From Rhizobium sp. BT03 (GTDB taxonomy: Bacteria > Pseudomonadota > Alphaproteobacteria > Rhizobiales > Rhizobiaceae), in assembly GCF_030053155.1 (NCBI RefSeq), contig NZ_CP125640.1, positions 992,001 through 1,056,000 of the forward strand: 64,000 nt of DNA. The letters are read 5' to 3'. How positions within the stretch are numbered: the first letter of the stretch is position 1; every line of letters starts with the position of its first letter. Made by a program: the position numbers and the translations under genes. Positions 53,107-62,985 of the stretch are shown piece by piece. Under the pieces are notes generated by a model. That model was given only the letters and a program-made list of their open reading frames with translations, did not search any database and was not told the DNA's origin.

Positions 53107-55500
53107 ATCGGGATGGGTGACGTTGCGAACGTCGGCCAGACCGCGGGCGGCGTCGCGGCTGCCGGTCGCGGCAGCGGCTTCGAAGATACGGGTCGCATCG
53201 CCATACATTTTGAGATTGAGGTAGCTGTAGCCGCGCAGAACCATCAGGTCGATGCGTTCCTGCTGCAGCTGGGCGCGCTGATCGAGATAGATCAGCGTCT
53301 CGCGATAACGCCCGGCGTCGAAGGCCGAAAGCGCACGGTCGGCGAGGATCGCCACCTGGAGCTCGGCGGCGCGCTGGCGGTTCTGCGGCGCCTTGGTGGC
53401 GGCGACAGCGGCATTGCTCGAAAGGCCGGCGCGCAGATAGGCAAGGCTCTGGCCGTAGGCTGCGTCTTCACGGTCCTTGCGGACGGGGCTCTGCAATGCC
53501 GCCTCGAAGGCCGAGATCGCCTCCATCGGCCGGTTGATATCCATCAGGCACCAGCCGCGCGACAGCGCGTTTGCCGGGCTGAGCTGTCCCGCATCGATGG
53601 TTGTCGAGCAGCCGCGCGCCTGGCGTGAACCGCGCTGAACGGTCACCGTCTGCATCGCCGGCCCTGCCGGGCGAACGGCCACATCAGGCCCCGGCTGCAG
53701 CGGGGTGCGGCGCTCAGTCGGAAGCGGCTCGGCCGCCGTGGCAGGGCGTTGCGCCGGCGGCGTCGGCTGAACCGGCTGCTGTGGGGCAAGCGTGCCCTTC
53801 CCCGCCGGCAGAACGCCCCCATTCGGCATCAGTGAGGAGGTGTCTTCGAGATTGGCGATCCGGGTCGACCGGCCGGCCCAGGCGCGCTGCAGGTCGAGCA
53901 CGCCCTTGCGGTCGTTCAGTTGCTCGCGGGTGACGGCAAGGCCATAGGCCGACGGCTCGTCATCGGGTTTCCAGGCAAGCGCGGTCTCGAACCAGCGTGC
54001 GGCGGTCTGGAACTGGTTGAGCGAGCGGGCATACCAGCCGAACTGCTGCGCCGTCGGCACATATTTCCGGGCGATAATCTCGGCGGCGATGCGATGCAGC
54101 ACGTCTTCGGCGAGATCGGCTGGCGGCTGCAGCGCCATCAGATTGGCGGTGGCGGCGAGATAGGTGGCGGTCGCATCATCGGAATCGGCGCGCCAGCGGA
54201 ACATTACATCCTCGGCCTCCTCGGGCGCCTTGCGGGCGATCAGCGCCAGCGCCAGCCCCTGCGAAGCCGCAGCCGTATTCTCTTTGGCTCGGGCGGTGCG
54301 GAACCACTTCTCCGCCTCGGCATCGTTGTTGCGGCGAAGCTGGTACCAGCCGAGCAGCAGCGCATCCGAGGCAAGCCCCTCGCTCCCGGCGAGTTTTTCG
54401 AGGCGGGCGACGTAATCTGGCGCGATGGCGAGCTTCGGATCGTTATTGCCTTCGGCCATGAAGCGCCGGGCGAGATTGTCGCGGATCGCGTCGAATTCCC
54501 TGCTGCCGTCGGCAGCAGGCTTCTCCAGCGCCAGCAGCGTCTGCATCGGCCGATAGGCAAGCAGTGTCGAGGCCTTTTCCACAGTCGCCTGCCGCTCGGC
54601 CGGATTGGGGCAGTTCTTCAGTATATAGCTGTAGGCGTCCTGGCCGCGCTGCACCCTCTCCGTCTGAATGAAAGCTTCGGCGACACGCCAGAGGACGTCG
54701 ACCTCGCTGCAGGTGAGCAGGCTCGGCGTTGCGGCGGCGATATCGACCACGGTCGCATATTGCTTGAGGTCCGAAGCGTTGATCAGGCGGGCGCGGGCTT
54801 CGGCGACGTCGAGCCGGTCGAGCAGATCGGCCGGCGGCTGCCATCCGGCATCGGCTGCCTGACGGTCGGCGATCGCCTTGCGCAGCTCGGCATAACGGCC
54901 ATCGGAATAAAGCTGCCACATGGCCTCGAGCTGCTTGTCGCCGTTCTGTGGCACGGCGAGCGGATCGGCCGGCGGAACCCAGTTCGGGTAGAGCGCCTGA
55001 AGGCGGGAGATCTCGGCCTGCAGGCGCAGCTTGTCGCCGCGGCTGGCGAAATAGCGAAGCGCGCTTTCATCGACGGCAGGCTGCGGCGGCGCGGCGGCGG
55101 CCTGCTGCGGCGCTATCGGCTCGGACACGATGGGAGGCGTGACCGGCGCCGCCGGAGCCGCCGGCTGAGGTGTAGGTTGGGGCGCAGATTGAGGCGCGGC
55201 GGATGGCGGCGTTGCGGGCTGCTCCGCGACGGCATTCGGATCTGGACTATCCGATGCTGATGGCGGCGAGGAGGTGATCGCCTCGATCTTGTCGGCGACG
55301 AGCTGCGCATTGAAATCGGAATTACCGGCAGGGGCATCCGTCGGCTTGATGCGGCCCATCATCATCAGCTCCGGCGCCGGCTTGCCGGCCGAGCCCAGGC
55401 CGAACTTTTCCTGCAGGGCGGCGCGGTCCTTCAGCCCGGTGACGAGGCTCGCCACCACCACTGCCGCTGAAACCGCCACGAGAGAAGACTTCACAGACAC
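53095..55500 (-). CDS. TPR protein of the type III cellulose operon (BcsK-like)
   Basis: 801 aa. One N-terminal membrane helix or signal (SSLVAVSAAVVVASLVTGL) is followed by a Pro/Ala-rich stretch (residues about 90-140), then a helical repeat protein: AYGLAVTREQLNDRKG, ALRYFASRGDKLRLQAEISRL, and tetratricopeptide-like ALSRGWCLMDINRPMEAISAFEAAL and LMVLRGYSYLNLKMYGDATRIFEAAAATG. It lies last in the bcs operon, where type III loci carry a TPR protein instead of BcsC. It lacks the C-terminal beta-barrel of BcsC, so outer-membrane export must use something else. Its stop lies inside the tandem palindrome repeat. Confidence 0.8.
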   Translation of the reverse strand: MSVKSSLVAVSAAVVVASLVTGLKDRAALQEKFGLGSAGKPAPELMMMGRIKPTDAPAGNSDFNAQLVADKIEAITSSPPSASDSPDPNAVAEQPATPPSAAPQSAPQPTPQPAAPAAPVTPPIVSEPIAPQQAAAAPPQPAVDESALRYFASRGDKLRLQAEISRLQALYPNWVPPADPLAVPQNGDKQLEAMWQLYSDGRYAELRKAIADRQAADAGWQPPADLLDRLDVAEARARLINASDLKQYATVVDIAAATPSLLTCSEVDVLWRVAEAFIQTERVQRGQDAYSYILKNCPNPAERQATVEKASTLLAYRPMQTLLALEKPAADGSREFDAIRDNLARRFMAEGNNDPKLAIAPDYVARLEKLAGSEGLASDALLLGWYQLRRNNDAEAEKWFRTARAKENTAAASQGLALALIARKAPEEAEDVMFRWRADSDDATATYLAATANLMALQPPADLAEDVLHRIAAEIIARKYVPTAQQFGWYARSLNQFQTAARWFETALAWKPDDEPSAYGLAVTREQLNDRKGVLDLQRAWAGRSTRIANLEDTSSLMPNGGVLPAGKGTLAPQQPVQPTPPAQRPATAAEPLPTERRTPLQPGPDVAVRPAGPAMQTVTVQRGSRQARGCSTTIDAGQLSPANALSRGWCLMDINRPMEAISAFEAALQSPVRKDREDAAYGQSLAYLRAGLSSNAAVAATKAPQNRQRAAELQVAILADRALSAFDAGRYRETLIYLDQRAQLQQERIDLMVLRGYSYLNLKMYGDATRIFEAAAATGSRDAARGLADVRNVTHPDVND

Positions 55501-56534
55501 TCCGGATGCTTCTCCCCGATATAGGCCAGCCCCAGCAGTTGAAGGGTGGACGGATAATAGAGTGCGGGGGCAAACTGCAGCGCCGAACTCGGCAGCCTGG
55601 TCCCATCGACAACACAGGCCACAACATCGTTAACAATTCTATAACCGGGGTCCGACAGCACGGTCTTCGGCCGGCCGGTAGCCAGATCGATGGTGGCGGG
55701 AACGCCGTCTTGCGACATCCCCATTTGCAGGCGCATCAGCAGCGCCTTGTCGGTGATGCCGCCGCGCGCGAGATAGAGCGGGATGCGGATGGCGTTATAT
55801 GAGAACTCGGCGTCGAACCCTTCTGCCGGCCGCGGCTTATCACGCAGGCTCACCCATTCGGCGGGAAGCTTGCGCGGGCCGAATTGCATCGTCTTCAACA
55901 GCTCCACGCCGTCGTCCGACAGTTTTTTCCAGGCATCTGACGGAGCGAGCGCAGCCATCACCGGAATCGCCTCATAAATCCAGTAGGACGGGTTGACGAC
56001 GGGCCCGTCGTCTCGGTCGCTGCCGGTAAAACCTTCGGTTCCCGGCATCAGCAGGGTGCGGCCCTGCGAGCGGCCGACGGTTTCGGCAAGCAGGGCCTGC
56101 GCCATGCGGGAGGCGGCCAGAATATAGTCTTCTCGTTTCCATGCCGTGCCGGCCAGCGCCAGCGCGTAGGCGATCAACATGTCGCCATCCGTGGCATTGT
56201 TGGTGTCGGCCACGTGCGGCCTGACGTTCGGATCCCATTTCCAGACGGCCAGGCCATCGTCGCGCAGCAGCAGCTCGGTGCGGGTAAAATACCAGATCTG
56301 CTCGAAATCGGCCGGGCTTGCGGCGAGATAGGCGAGCAGCAGGCCATAGCCCTGCCCTTCGCTGTGGCTGATGTTGCCGTTGCCGTTGTCGACGATGCGG
56401 CCGCTCGGATCGAGAAACTTCGCCTTATAGGCCGACCACGCGCCGGCATTGATCATCGCCTGCTGGGCGGTGGCCGGCAGACCCGGTGCAAGCGCGACCG
56501 TTGCCGCCACTAGGAGCATACGCCACCGCCTCAT
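55491..56534 (-). CDS. bcsZ: Endoglucanase BcsZ (GH8)
   Basis: 347 aa with a signal peptide (LLVAATVALAPGLPATA). GH8 catalytic residues: Glu59 in SHSEGQGYG and Asp116 in NNATDGDML. Also WKWDPN, PSYWIYEAIPVMAAL and FDAEFSYNAIRIPLYLARGG. Cuts beta-1,4-glucan in the periplasm during cellulose export. It overlaps bcsB by 4 bases and the TPR gene by 10 bases. Confidence 0.95.
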   Translation of the reverse strand: MRRWRMLLVAATVALAPGLPATAQQAMINAGAWSAYKAKFLDPSGRIVDNGNGNISHSEGQGYGLLLAYLAASPADFEQIWYFTRTELLLRDDGLAVWKWDPNVRPHVADTNNATDGDMLIAYALALAGTAWKREDYILAASRMAQALLAETVGRSQGRTLLMPGTEGFTGSDRDDGPVVNPSYWIYEAIPVMAALAPSDAWKKLSDDGVELLKTMQFGPRKLPAEWVSLRDKPRPAEGFDAEFSYNAIRIPLYLARGGITDKALLMRLQMGMSQDGVPATIDLATGRPKTVLSDPGYRIVNDVVACVVDGTRLPSSALQFAPALYYPSTLQLLGLAYIGEKHPECL

Positions 56535-58993
56535 TTCGACCGGCCCAGCCTTTTGAGCATCTTCGACGTGGTGATGCCGATCAAGAGCACGAAGACGACC
56601 AGCAGCGAGGCATAGGAGAGAATATTCGTCGACAACCAGTTGGCCGCGATCAGGCGGTAGTTGGCGATCGACCAGGGTGTCGACGGCACGAAATCGAAAC
56701 GGGTGACCGGCACCGTCTCGATCTTGCCGGTCTTGCTGGAATAGGTGGTGATATGGCCCGATATCTGCGGCCAGTTCAGCTGCGAAGTCAGAACCTCGAC
56801 CCCCTCACGCAAATCCTTCGCCGATGGCGCCGCCACCACGGTCCAGGCGCCGGCTCCGGCCGGGCTGGAGCCCTGGGCCACCAGAAGCGAGGCGGTGTTG
56901 GGCGGCGTGAAGATTTGCTCGGCGCCCGGCACGAATTGCAGCGAACTGCGGGAAATATCGAAATTGCGCCACAGCCACTCGCGGAAGGCGGTCATCCGGC
57001 TGCGCAAGACACCGCCGCTGACCTTGGAATTCCATTCCTCGAAGGCCGTATCGGTGTCGACGACGCCCGTCTGCGCATCCGTCACCGGACGCCACGAGGC
57101 CTGGCTCGCCGTCGCGATATTGGTCTGCGACAGCGCCGTTGCCGGCATCTGCGAGATGGAACCGATGAAGATGGCGTCACGATCGCCGATCGTATTCGGC
57201 GAGGCGACGGTTTCCACAGGGATCGGATGGCCGGCCATGATCGCCATCTGGCCAAGCAGGGTCGCGGCGGCCGAAAGCGTGTCGGCATCGACGCGGTCGA
57301 TGAACAGCGGCGTCGGCTCCGTGGCCCGGCCATAGGGATAGGCAGTGCCGGCCATGGCGGCCAGATTCGGCCGCTGACCGACGCGGGCGAAATCCGGCAT
57401 GTGCAGTTCGGAAGTGTCGAACAGGGCAAAGCGGGGATTGGCGCCGGCGGTGGCGCCCGGCGCGCAAGCCGCATCGTCCTTGGTCATCAGGATCGCCTCG
57501 ATCGCCACCGTATTCAGGCCGGGCTTGAAGTGGCGCATCGTCACGCGGATCGGCAGATGACGCAGAATGCCGCCTGTTGTCGTGGTGATCGGCACGGTCG
57601 AGGCGATATTTTCGTTGACGTAGATATCGATGTGGCTGCCGGGCAGCACGTTGTCGGTATAGGCGGCGTCGAGCAGCACCTTCGCCTCGCCATAGGCATT
57701 GGCATAAAAGTCCGCCGGCACGGCGATATTGAAGCTGGTCCGCAGCCGGCGGCCGGAGAATTCGGTGGTCTTTACGCCGAGCTGAGACAAAGCGATGTTC
57801 GTGTCGGAAAAGACCAGCGGCGCGTTCGGCGCGCTCCAGCGTTCGGTGGTCAGCACGTCGCGGCGGCTATCTGCGGATCTGTCCGTCGGTGAGACGATGG
57901 TATCGATGGCCGCGGAGACCGCCTGCCAGGAGGGGCCGCTGATCAGAAGCACCGGTGCGCCGCTGCGCGGATCGGTGACGAAAGCGGCGAGTGCCGCACT
58001 CTCGGCGCCGGGCGGCAGGCCGGGAAAGAGCGGCCGCAGTTCGGCGGCGGTGCCGACGAGCACGCTGAGCCTGCCGGCCCCGCCGGCCGGCAGCGAAGCG
58101 GTGCTGAAGGCAAAGATCTGGCTCGGCATGCTGCTCAGCACCGAGAGGCCCTGCGCCAGCCGCAGCAGTGGCCTGGTGGTTCCCGGCTGCTCCAGCGCCG
58201 GGACGACGATGTCGAACTCGGTCTTGCCGGCGCCGTCGACGCCGATGGCGCGGATCGCATCGGCACTCGCCGGCTCTGCGGCATCGCTGCCGGCAAAGCT
58301 CAGATAGGTTCCACCAGGATCGATATTCGACCACAATTCATAGGTGGACTGGATGCTGCAATCGGTGCGGTGGCGCTGAGCGGCTTCGAAGCTGACGACA
58401 TTGGCGCCAGGCTGCAGCAGACCTGGCGGAACCGCGAAGGTGACGGCCGACGGGCCGTCCGGCGAGCCGACGCGCTGCTGGCCGATCGGGCGATTGTTGA
58501 GATAGACGGTCAGCGCCGAGGCCTCGGGGGCGACGACGATCGCATTCTGGTAGGCGAAGGTGAAGCTCGCCTGGGCGGCCGCCTGCTCCGGCGTCAGATA
58601 GACGGACCATGACCGCCGGTCATATTCACCGGTGAGACCGAGCTTCGAAAAGGGCACGACATAACGGCGGACGCTGCCGGGGTGCTGAGCCGGAGCCGTC
58701 TCCGCCGCCGCGGCCGGCTGCAGCGCCGGCGATTGAACGACGATCGGCGGAGGAACTGGCGCAGGTGTCGGAGCAGGAGTCGACTGGGGTGCGGGCGCCG
58801 GCAATACGGAAACCGGCGGCGTGACGGGAACCGGCGCGGCTGCTGCCGGCGGGGTCGCTGCCGGCGGGGTCAGCCTCGGGGTAACGGAGGCGCCGGGCGG
58901 CCGCTCGCCGGACATGTCGAAAGGTGCCGTCTGCGTCTGGGCGAAGGCGGAGGCATTCAGCAGGAAAAGCGAGGCGGCGACGATGCTTCTCAT
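56531..58993 (-). CDS. bcsB: Cellulose synthase regulatory subunit BcsB
   Basis: 820 aa. A signal peptide (SIVAASLFLLNASAFA) is followed by a Pro/Ala-rich linker, then carbohydrate-binding and flavodoxin-like domains (SKLGLTGEYDRRSWSVYLTPEQA, LSVYLNNRPIG-like ALTVYLNNRPIGQQRV, HIDIYVNENIASTVPIT). A C-terminal membrane helix (NILSYASLLVVFVLLIGITTSKML) anchors it to BcsA. The ATG at 58993 overlaps the bcsA stop by 4 bases; the long upstream frame is rejected. Confidence 0.93.
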   Translation of the reverse strand: MRSIVAASLFLLNASAFAQTQTAPFDMSGERPPGASVTPRLTPPAATPPAAAAPVPVTPPVSVLPAPAPQSTPAPTPAPVPPPIVVQSPALQPAAAAETAPAQHPGSVRRYVVPFSKLGLTGEYDRRSWSVYLTPEQAAAQASFTFAYQNAIVVAPEASALTVYLNNRPIGQQRVGSPDGPSAVTFAVPPGLLQPGANVVSFEAAQRHRTDCSIQSTYELWSNIDPGGTYLSFAGSDAAEPASADAIRAIGVDGAGKTEFDIVVPALEQPGTTRPLLRLAQGLSVLSSMPSQIFAFSTASLPAGGAGRLSVLVGTAAELRPLFPGLPPGAESAALAAFVTDPRSGAPVLLISGPSWQAVSAAIDTIVSPTDRSADSRRDVLTTERWSAPNAPLVFSDTNIALSQLGVKTTEFSGRRLRTSFNIAVPADFYANAYGEAKVLLDAAYTDNVLPGSHIDIYVNENIASTVPITTTTGGILRHLPIRVTMRHFKPGLNTVAIEAILMTKDDAACAPGATAGANPRFALFDTSELHMPDFARVGQRPNLAAMAGTAYPYGRATEPTPLFIDRVDADTLSAAATLLGQMAIMAGHPIPVETVASPNTIGDRDAIFIGSISQMPATALSQTNIATASQASWRPVTDAQTGVVDTDTAFEEWNSKVSGGVLRSRMTAFREWLWRNFDISRSSLQFVPGAEQIFTPPNTASLLVAQGSSPAGAGAWTVVAAPSAKDLREGVEVLTSQLNWPQISGHITTYSSKTGKIETVPVTRFDFVPSTPWSIANYRLIAANWLSTNILSYASLLVVFVLLIGITTSKMLKRLGRSK

Positions 58994-61185
58994 CCGGCGT
59001 TGACCTTTGCCGCCTGCCGCTGCTGCGCCTCGCGCTCCGGCCGCATGCTGCGAAAGAAATAAACGAGGCCGCGGCTGGTCTGGTAAAGCGCCAAGCCGAG
59101 GAACCAGACGGTGCCGCGGATCAGGCCGGGATTGCGGCGGCGCGACGCCTGGAACTCGGTCCACTGGCCTGAGTTGGCAAACATCAGATCGGCGATCAGG
59201 CGATGGTCGAGCGCGCTTTTCGGCACGTATTGGCAGCCGACATTGCTGATGTCACCCGACGGCTCGATATTGCGGACGATCAGCGGCAGGGTTTCCAGTT
59301 CCGCGCCGCTATAGGGCCGGAAGCGGATTTCGCCGACGGCGCCGACCAGCATCTCGTCGAGTTGCTTGTTGAAGATGTGAAGCCTTGCGCCATGAACGGA
59401 GACGTCCTCGATCGAGGCGGTATACCACTTGCCGTTGGCGCCGAATTCACAGCGCCGGTTGACGCGGACGCGGCGGGACAAGGCCCGCTCGCCGCGCTCC
59501 GACACGACACCGAGCGCGCAGCCGGCCATGATCAGGTTGATGACGTTCCAGCCGCCGACGACGAGCGTGACGTCGGCCTTATAGGGCTCGGCATAGATTC
59601 TGTAGAAGGTGATGACGAGCGCGATGATCTGCACCGCAAAGATGACGAAGAACGGACGGCTGATCTCCGACAGGCGGCTGACGGCAATCGATTCGTCCTT
59701 GGCGGTAACCTTGAAGGTCGGCTTCCTCGGATTGAGCATGACGGAGACGACAGCCGGCAGCAGATGCACGGTCTGGACATATTCGTAGAGCTCGGAAATC
59801 CATGGCCAGCGGAACGACCCGTAGAGGTAGTTCTGCATCATCAGGTTCACCAGCATGTAGGCAAGCGTATAGGCGAGGAACTCGCCGCCGGAGGCGGTGA
59901 AGATTTCCAGATCGAAAAACAGGTAGAAGAGCGGCGCAAACAGGAAGATCGTGCGCGGGAACGGGAAGAGCCAGAACAGCGTCGAAGACATGTAGCAGAG
60001 GCGCTGCGGGATCGACAGGCCGCGCTTCAGCAGCGGGAAGCGGAAGCGCAGGATCTGCATCATGCCCTGCGCCCAGCGGCTGCGCTGGCCGATGAAGCTT
60101 GCGAATGTGGCCGGCTGCAGGCCGGCAATCAGCGGCTTGTCGACATAGATGCTGTTCCAGCCGCTGCCGTGCAGCGCCAAGGCCGTCTCGCAATCCTCGG
60201 TGATGCTGATGCCGGAAAAGCCGTTCTGGGATTCGAGCGCCCTGCGGCTCAGGACCGCGGCCGAGCCGCAGAAGAAGGCGGCGTTCCATTTATCGAGGCC
60301 GCGCTGGATGATGCCGTAGAACATTTCGTTCTCGCTCGGCATCTTGTCGAAGGTGCGCAGATTGCGCTCCAGCGGATCGGGATTGATGAAGAAGTGCGGG
60401 GTCTGGACGAGGAAGAGCTTCGGGTCGTCTTCGAAGTAACCGACGGTCTCGAGCAGGAAATCGCGGGCCGGCGCGTGATCGGCGTCGAAGACGGCGATGA
60501 GTTCGCCGGTCGAGTGTTTCATGCCGTTGTTGAGATTGCCGGCCTTGGCATGTTCGTTGCGATCGCGCGTGAGATAATGGACGTCGAGGTCCTGGCAGAG
60601 CTGCTTCAGCTCGACATGGCGGGCAGCGGCGGCCTGGGCCTCGAGCAGCTTGCCGGAATTGCGCTTCTGCAAGGTGCCTCCGTCGTCGAGCAGCCAGACA
60701 TGCAGCTTCTCGGCCGGATAGTCCATCGCCTTGGCGGCGGCCAGCGTATTGCCGAGAAGCCCGGCATCCTCGTTGTAGGACGGCACGAAGACATCGACAT
60801 GCGGCAAACGCCCGGGATTGGCGGCACGCGAGGGGCGTGGCGGCAGCGGTGTGGCGACGATGAACAGGCTGAGCGCCAGCATGGCGACGCTGTACATTTC
60901 GGCGAGATAGAGCAGCAGGCCGGGAATGAAATTCTCAAGCTGGTTGACAGGCGGCAGCGTATTGGTGGTGCGCCAGTAAACATAGCGCAGCACGATCGAG
61001 GTGCCGAAGGCGAGCGCCACCAGGCGCCAGGTCCCCTCGCCCTTCAAGACCTTGATCAGCGCCATCACCGTCACGACCGTGATGCTGGTGATGAGCTGGG
61101 TCTGCAAATTGACCGGCAGCGTGATCAGCACGATCATGCAGAGCGAAACCACGGCCCATATGAAGACACTGCGGGCTTTGCGCAT
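58990..61185 (-). CDS. bcsA: Cellulose synthase catalytic subunit BcsA (UDP-forming)
   Basis: 731 aa, GT2. The active-site motifs are all present: LLDDGGT, FDADHAPARDF, SITEDCETALALHGSGW and QRSRWAQGMM (QxxRW, about residue 366). Eight or so membrane helices surround them. A PilZ domain starts near residue 570 with RRVRVNRR and EDVSVHGARLHI (RxxxR plus DxSxxG), so the enzyme should be switched on by c-di-GMP. AAGGA 6 bases before the ATG at 61185 decides the start over a TTG at 61209. It is followed directly by bcsB. Confidence 0.96.
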   Translation of the reverse strand: MRKARSVFIWAVVSLCMIVLITLPVNLQTQLITSITVVTVMALIKVLKGEGTWRLVALAFGTSIVLRYVYWRTTNTLPPVNQLENFIPGLLLYLAEMYSVAMLALSLFIVATPLPPRPSRAANPGRLPHVDVFVPSYNEDAGLLGNTLAAAKAMDYPAEKLHVWLLDDGGTLQKRNSGKLLEAQAAAARHVELKQLCQDLDVHYLTRDRNEHAKAGNLNNGMKHSTGELIAVFDADHAPARDFLLETVGYFEDDPKLFLVQTPHFFINPDPLERNLRTFDKMPSENEMFYGIIQRGLDKWNAAFFCGSAAVLSRRALESQNGFSGISITEDCETALALHGSGWNSIYVDKPLIAGLQPATFASFIGQRSRWAQGMMQILRFRFPLLKRGLSIPQRLCYMSSTLFWLFPFPRTIFLFAPLFYLFFDLEIFTASGGEFLAYTLAYMLVNLMMQNYLYGSFRWPWISELYEYVQTVHLLPAVVSVMLNPRKPTFKVTAKDESIAVSRLSEISRPFFVIFAVQIIALVITFYRIYAEPYKADVTLVVGGWNVINLIMAGCALGVVSERGERALSRRVRVNRRCEFGANGKWYTASIEDVSVHGARLHIFNKQLDEMLVGAVGEIRFRPYSGAELETLPLIVRNIEPSGDISNVGCQYVPKSALDHRLIADLMFANSGQWTEFQASRRRNPGLIRGTVWFLGLALYQTSRGLVYFFRSMRPEREAQQRQAAKVNAG

Positions 61186-61296
61186 CGACGTTCCTTCGAA
61201 ATTGCTCAACCGAGGCGCCCTTCGGCACTTCGGGCATGCTCACTAGAACAGGCATGATGTCGTCCGAAAAACGCTCACACTTTTCGGCATCATGCT

Positions 61297-62277
61297 CTAT
61301 CTCCGGCAGGCGGCCGTCATGGCCGCGTCGCCTATGCAGTCTGGCGACGGCACGGTGACGCCGATCGCTCTTGCGGATTGTTCGACCGGCTGTTCGGGCG
61401 GCGCTGCATCCGGCATCAGCCTCGCCTGCGGCGCCTCACCCGGCAGCGGCACGCGCGGGCCGATGGGCGCGGGCATCGGTGCGGCGCCCTGTGCCGGTTG
61501 CGAAGCGCTGCGGGCTGGAGCGACCCGCGGCCGGCCGACAATGGCAGGCGCCGGCTCGTAGCCGATCGGCATCGGGCTGGCGCGATAGCCGCCCTGGTCA
61601 GGATAGATCGGCTCGCCGGTGCGCCCGAGCGCGGCATCGGCGGGCGGCGGATTGCCGTAAGGGTTCCAGATCTCCCCGTCGAAGGCGCCCGATATGGTAT
61701 AGCCATAGACGATGCCGAGCAGCTGACGCTCGCTGGCATTCGCGTCGCAGAGACGCAGGCGCAGCTGGATCATACCGAAATTGCGCGCCTGCGTGGTGGC
61801 GTTGACGCTCGAGCGGATCTGCTGCCAGGCATAGATGCAGGTGTCGCCGGCACGGCTGCGGCCGGAGGCATAACCGAAAGGGCCATAGCTGTTCTGCAGG
61901 AAGGTCGCCGACGTCGCCATCGGCACGCCCGGGGCCGCGCGCGCCACTTCGCGGGCGATGCCACTCTCGTTGATCATGCTGAAGCCGGCATTGCCGGTGC
62001 CGGGGTTGGCCCCGGACGCGCCGAAAAACTGAACCTTCAGGGAGTTCTGACCGGGCACGGAGGATGAGGTAAACAAGGAGATTGTCTGCTCGACGCCGTT
62101 GCCACGCTTGCGCTCGACGACGCTGACGATCGACGGGCCGCCCGGCGGCGGCAGGACCAGCGCCTTTTCAGGCGCCACGGTCTCCGGCCCGGAGGGCTGG
62201 CGCACACCGCCTGTCGAGGTGCAGCCGGCCATCATGCCCACTACGGCCACCAGCGATATCGTCTTCCGCAAACGCAT
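61297..62277 (-). CDS. bcsN: Cellulose biosynthesis protein BcsN (lipoprotein)
   Basis: 326 aa. A lipoprotein signal ends in VVGMMAGC (Cys18). The body has the BcsN features ALVLPPPGGPSIVSVVERKRGNGVEQTISLFTSS, NSLKVQFFGASG, CIYAWQQIRS and FGMIQLRLRLCDANASERQLLGIVYGY, with a Pro-rich C-terminal tail. BcsN marks type III (Agrobacterium/Rhizobium) cellulose operons; its role is not clear. First gene of the operon, 111 bases ahead of bcsA. Start at 62277; an upstream frame to 62562 lacks homology. Confidence 0.88.
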   Translation of the reverse strand: MRLRKTISLVAVVGMMAGCTSTGGVRQPSGPETVAPEKALVLPPPGGPSIVSVVERKRGNGVEQTISLFTSSSVPGQNSLKVQFFGASGANPGTGNAGFSMINESGIAREVARAAPGVPMATSATFLQNSYGPFGYASGRSRAGDTCIYAWQQIRSSVNATTQARNFGMIQLRLRLCDANASERQLLGIVYGYTISGAFDGEIWNPYGNPPPADAALGRTGEPIYPDQGGYRASPMPIGYEPAPAIVGRPRVAPARSASQPAQGAAPMPAPIGPRVPLPGEAPQARLMPDAAPPEQPVEQSARAIGVTVPSPDCIGDAAMTAACRR

Positions 62278-62607
62278 GTTTCGAGCCGCCGCAATCGTCT
62301 TTCCAGATATCCATTCGCAAACCGAAACGCGACGGACCTTCGAATCAACGACCACGCGGCCGTTCACAGGGTATAAATCGCCAACATGGTTAACGAACGG
62401 TAAACAACCACCGCCCCCTGACGCCACCGGACGAACGCGCACTGACAGTGATTCGAATAGATCAACCGTATGGTGCATGAATTGATATAGAAACACTTCC
62501 GTTGCGCTCATGGGGCCCGTCTTGCGCCGCCATGAAACGCCGGCGCGGGAACTATGCCGCATTGCCGGCGTTGCCTTGAGGTATCAGGTAAAAGAGGAGA
62601 ACATCCC
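62278..62607. other. Divergent promoter region of bcsN and the DUF1236 gene
   Basis: 330 bases with no gene. It should carry the promoter of the cellulose operon (leftward) and of the small DUF1236 gene (rightward). A partial direct repeat GTTAACGAACGGTAAAC lies at about 62388-62404; no motif I can assign. Confidence 0.5.
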
Positions 62608-62922
62608 ATGCGCAAGATCATGCTGGCCGCGGCCGCCATGCTGACCATCAGCTCCGCCGCCTCCGCGCAGAGCACCGTCATCGTCACCGATCCCGCCCCG
62701 ACCGGCTCCGTCGTGCTGCCGGGCGAAGTTCGCACCTATGTCATGGAGCAAAACACGCCGTCCGTCGTCTATGAAGGCGATATCGCCGTCGGCGCGACGC
62801 TGCCGGATACCGTCGAAATACACACGGTGCCGAATATAGACGGCTATGGCTATACCGTCGTCAACGAGCGGCGCGTCATCGTCGAGCCGAAGACGCACCG
62901 CGTGATCCAGGTCCTGGAATGA
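62608..62922 (+). CDS. DUF1236 secreted protein
   Basis: 104 aa. A signal peptide (KIMLAAAAMLTISSAASA) and the DUF1236 domain: PSVVYEGDIAVGATLPDTVEIHTVP, YGYTVVNERRVIVEPKTHRVIQVLE. Periplasmic, function unknown, widespread in Rhizobiales. GAGGAG lies 6 bases before the ATG at 62608. Confidence 0.88.
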   Translation: MRKIMLAAAAMLTISSAASAQSTVIVTDPAPTGSVVLPGEVRTYVMEQNTPSVVYEGDIAVGATLPDTVEIHTVPNIDGYGYTVVNERRVIVEPKTHRVIQVLE

Positions 62923-62985
62923 GGCGATCGGGAACAGTGGACGTGCGGCTGCCTGGAACAGGATGGCCCGGTTAAAGGAGCGGCT

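Noticed and set aside
59203..61257. 684-codon open frame opposite bcsA, and similar ones opposite bcsB and the TPR gene
   Set aside because: Low-complexity, charged translation with no motif; complete overlap with well-supported genes.
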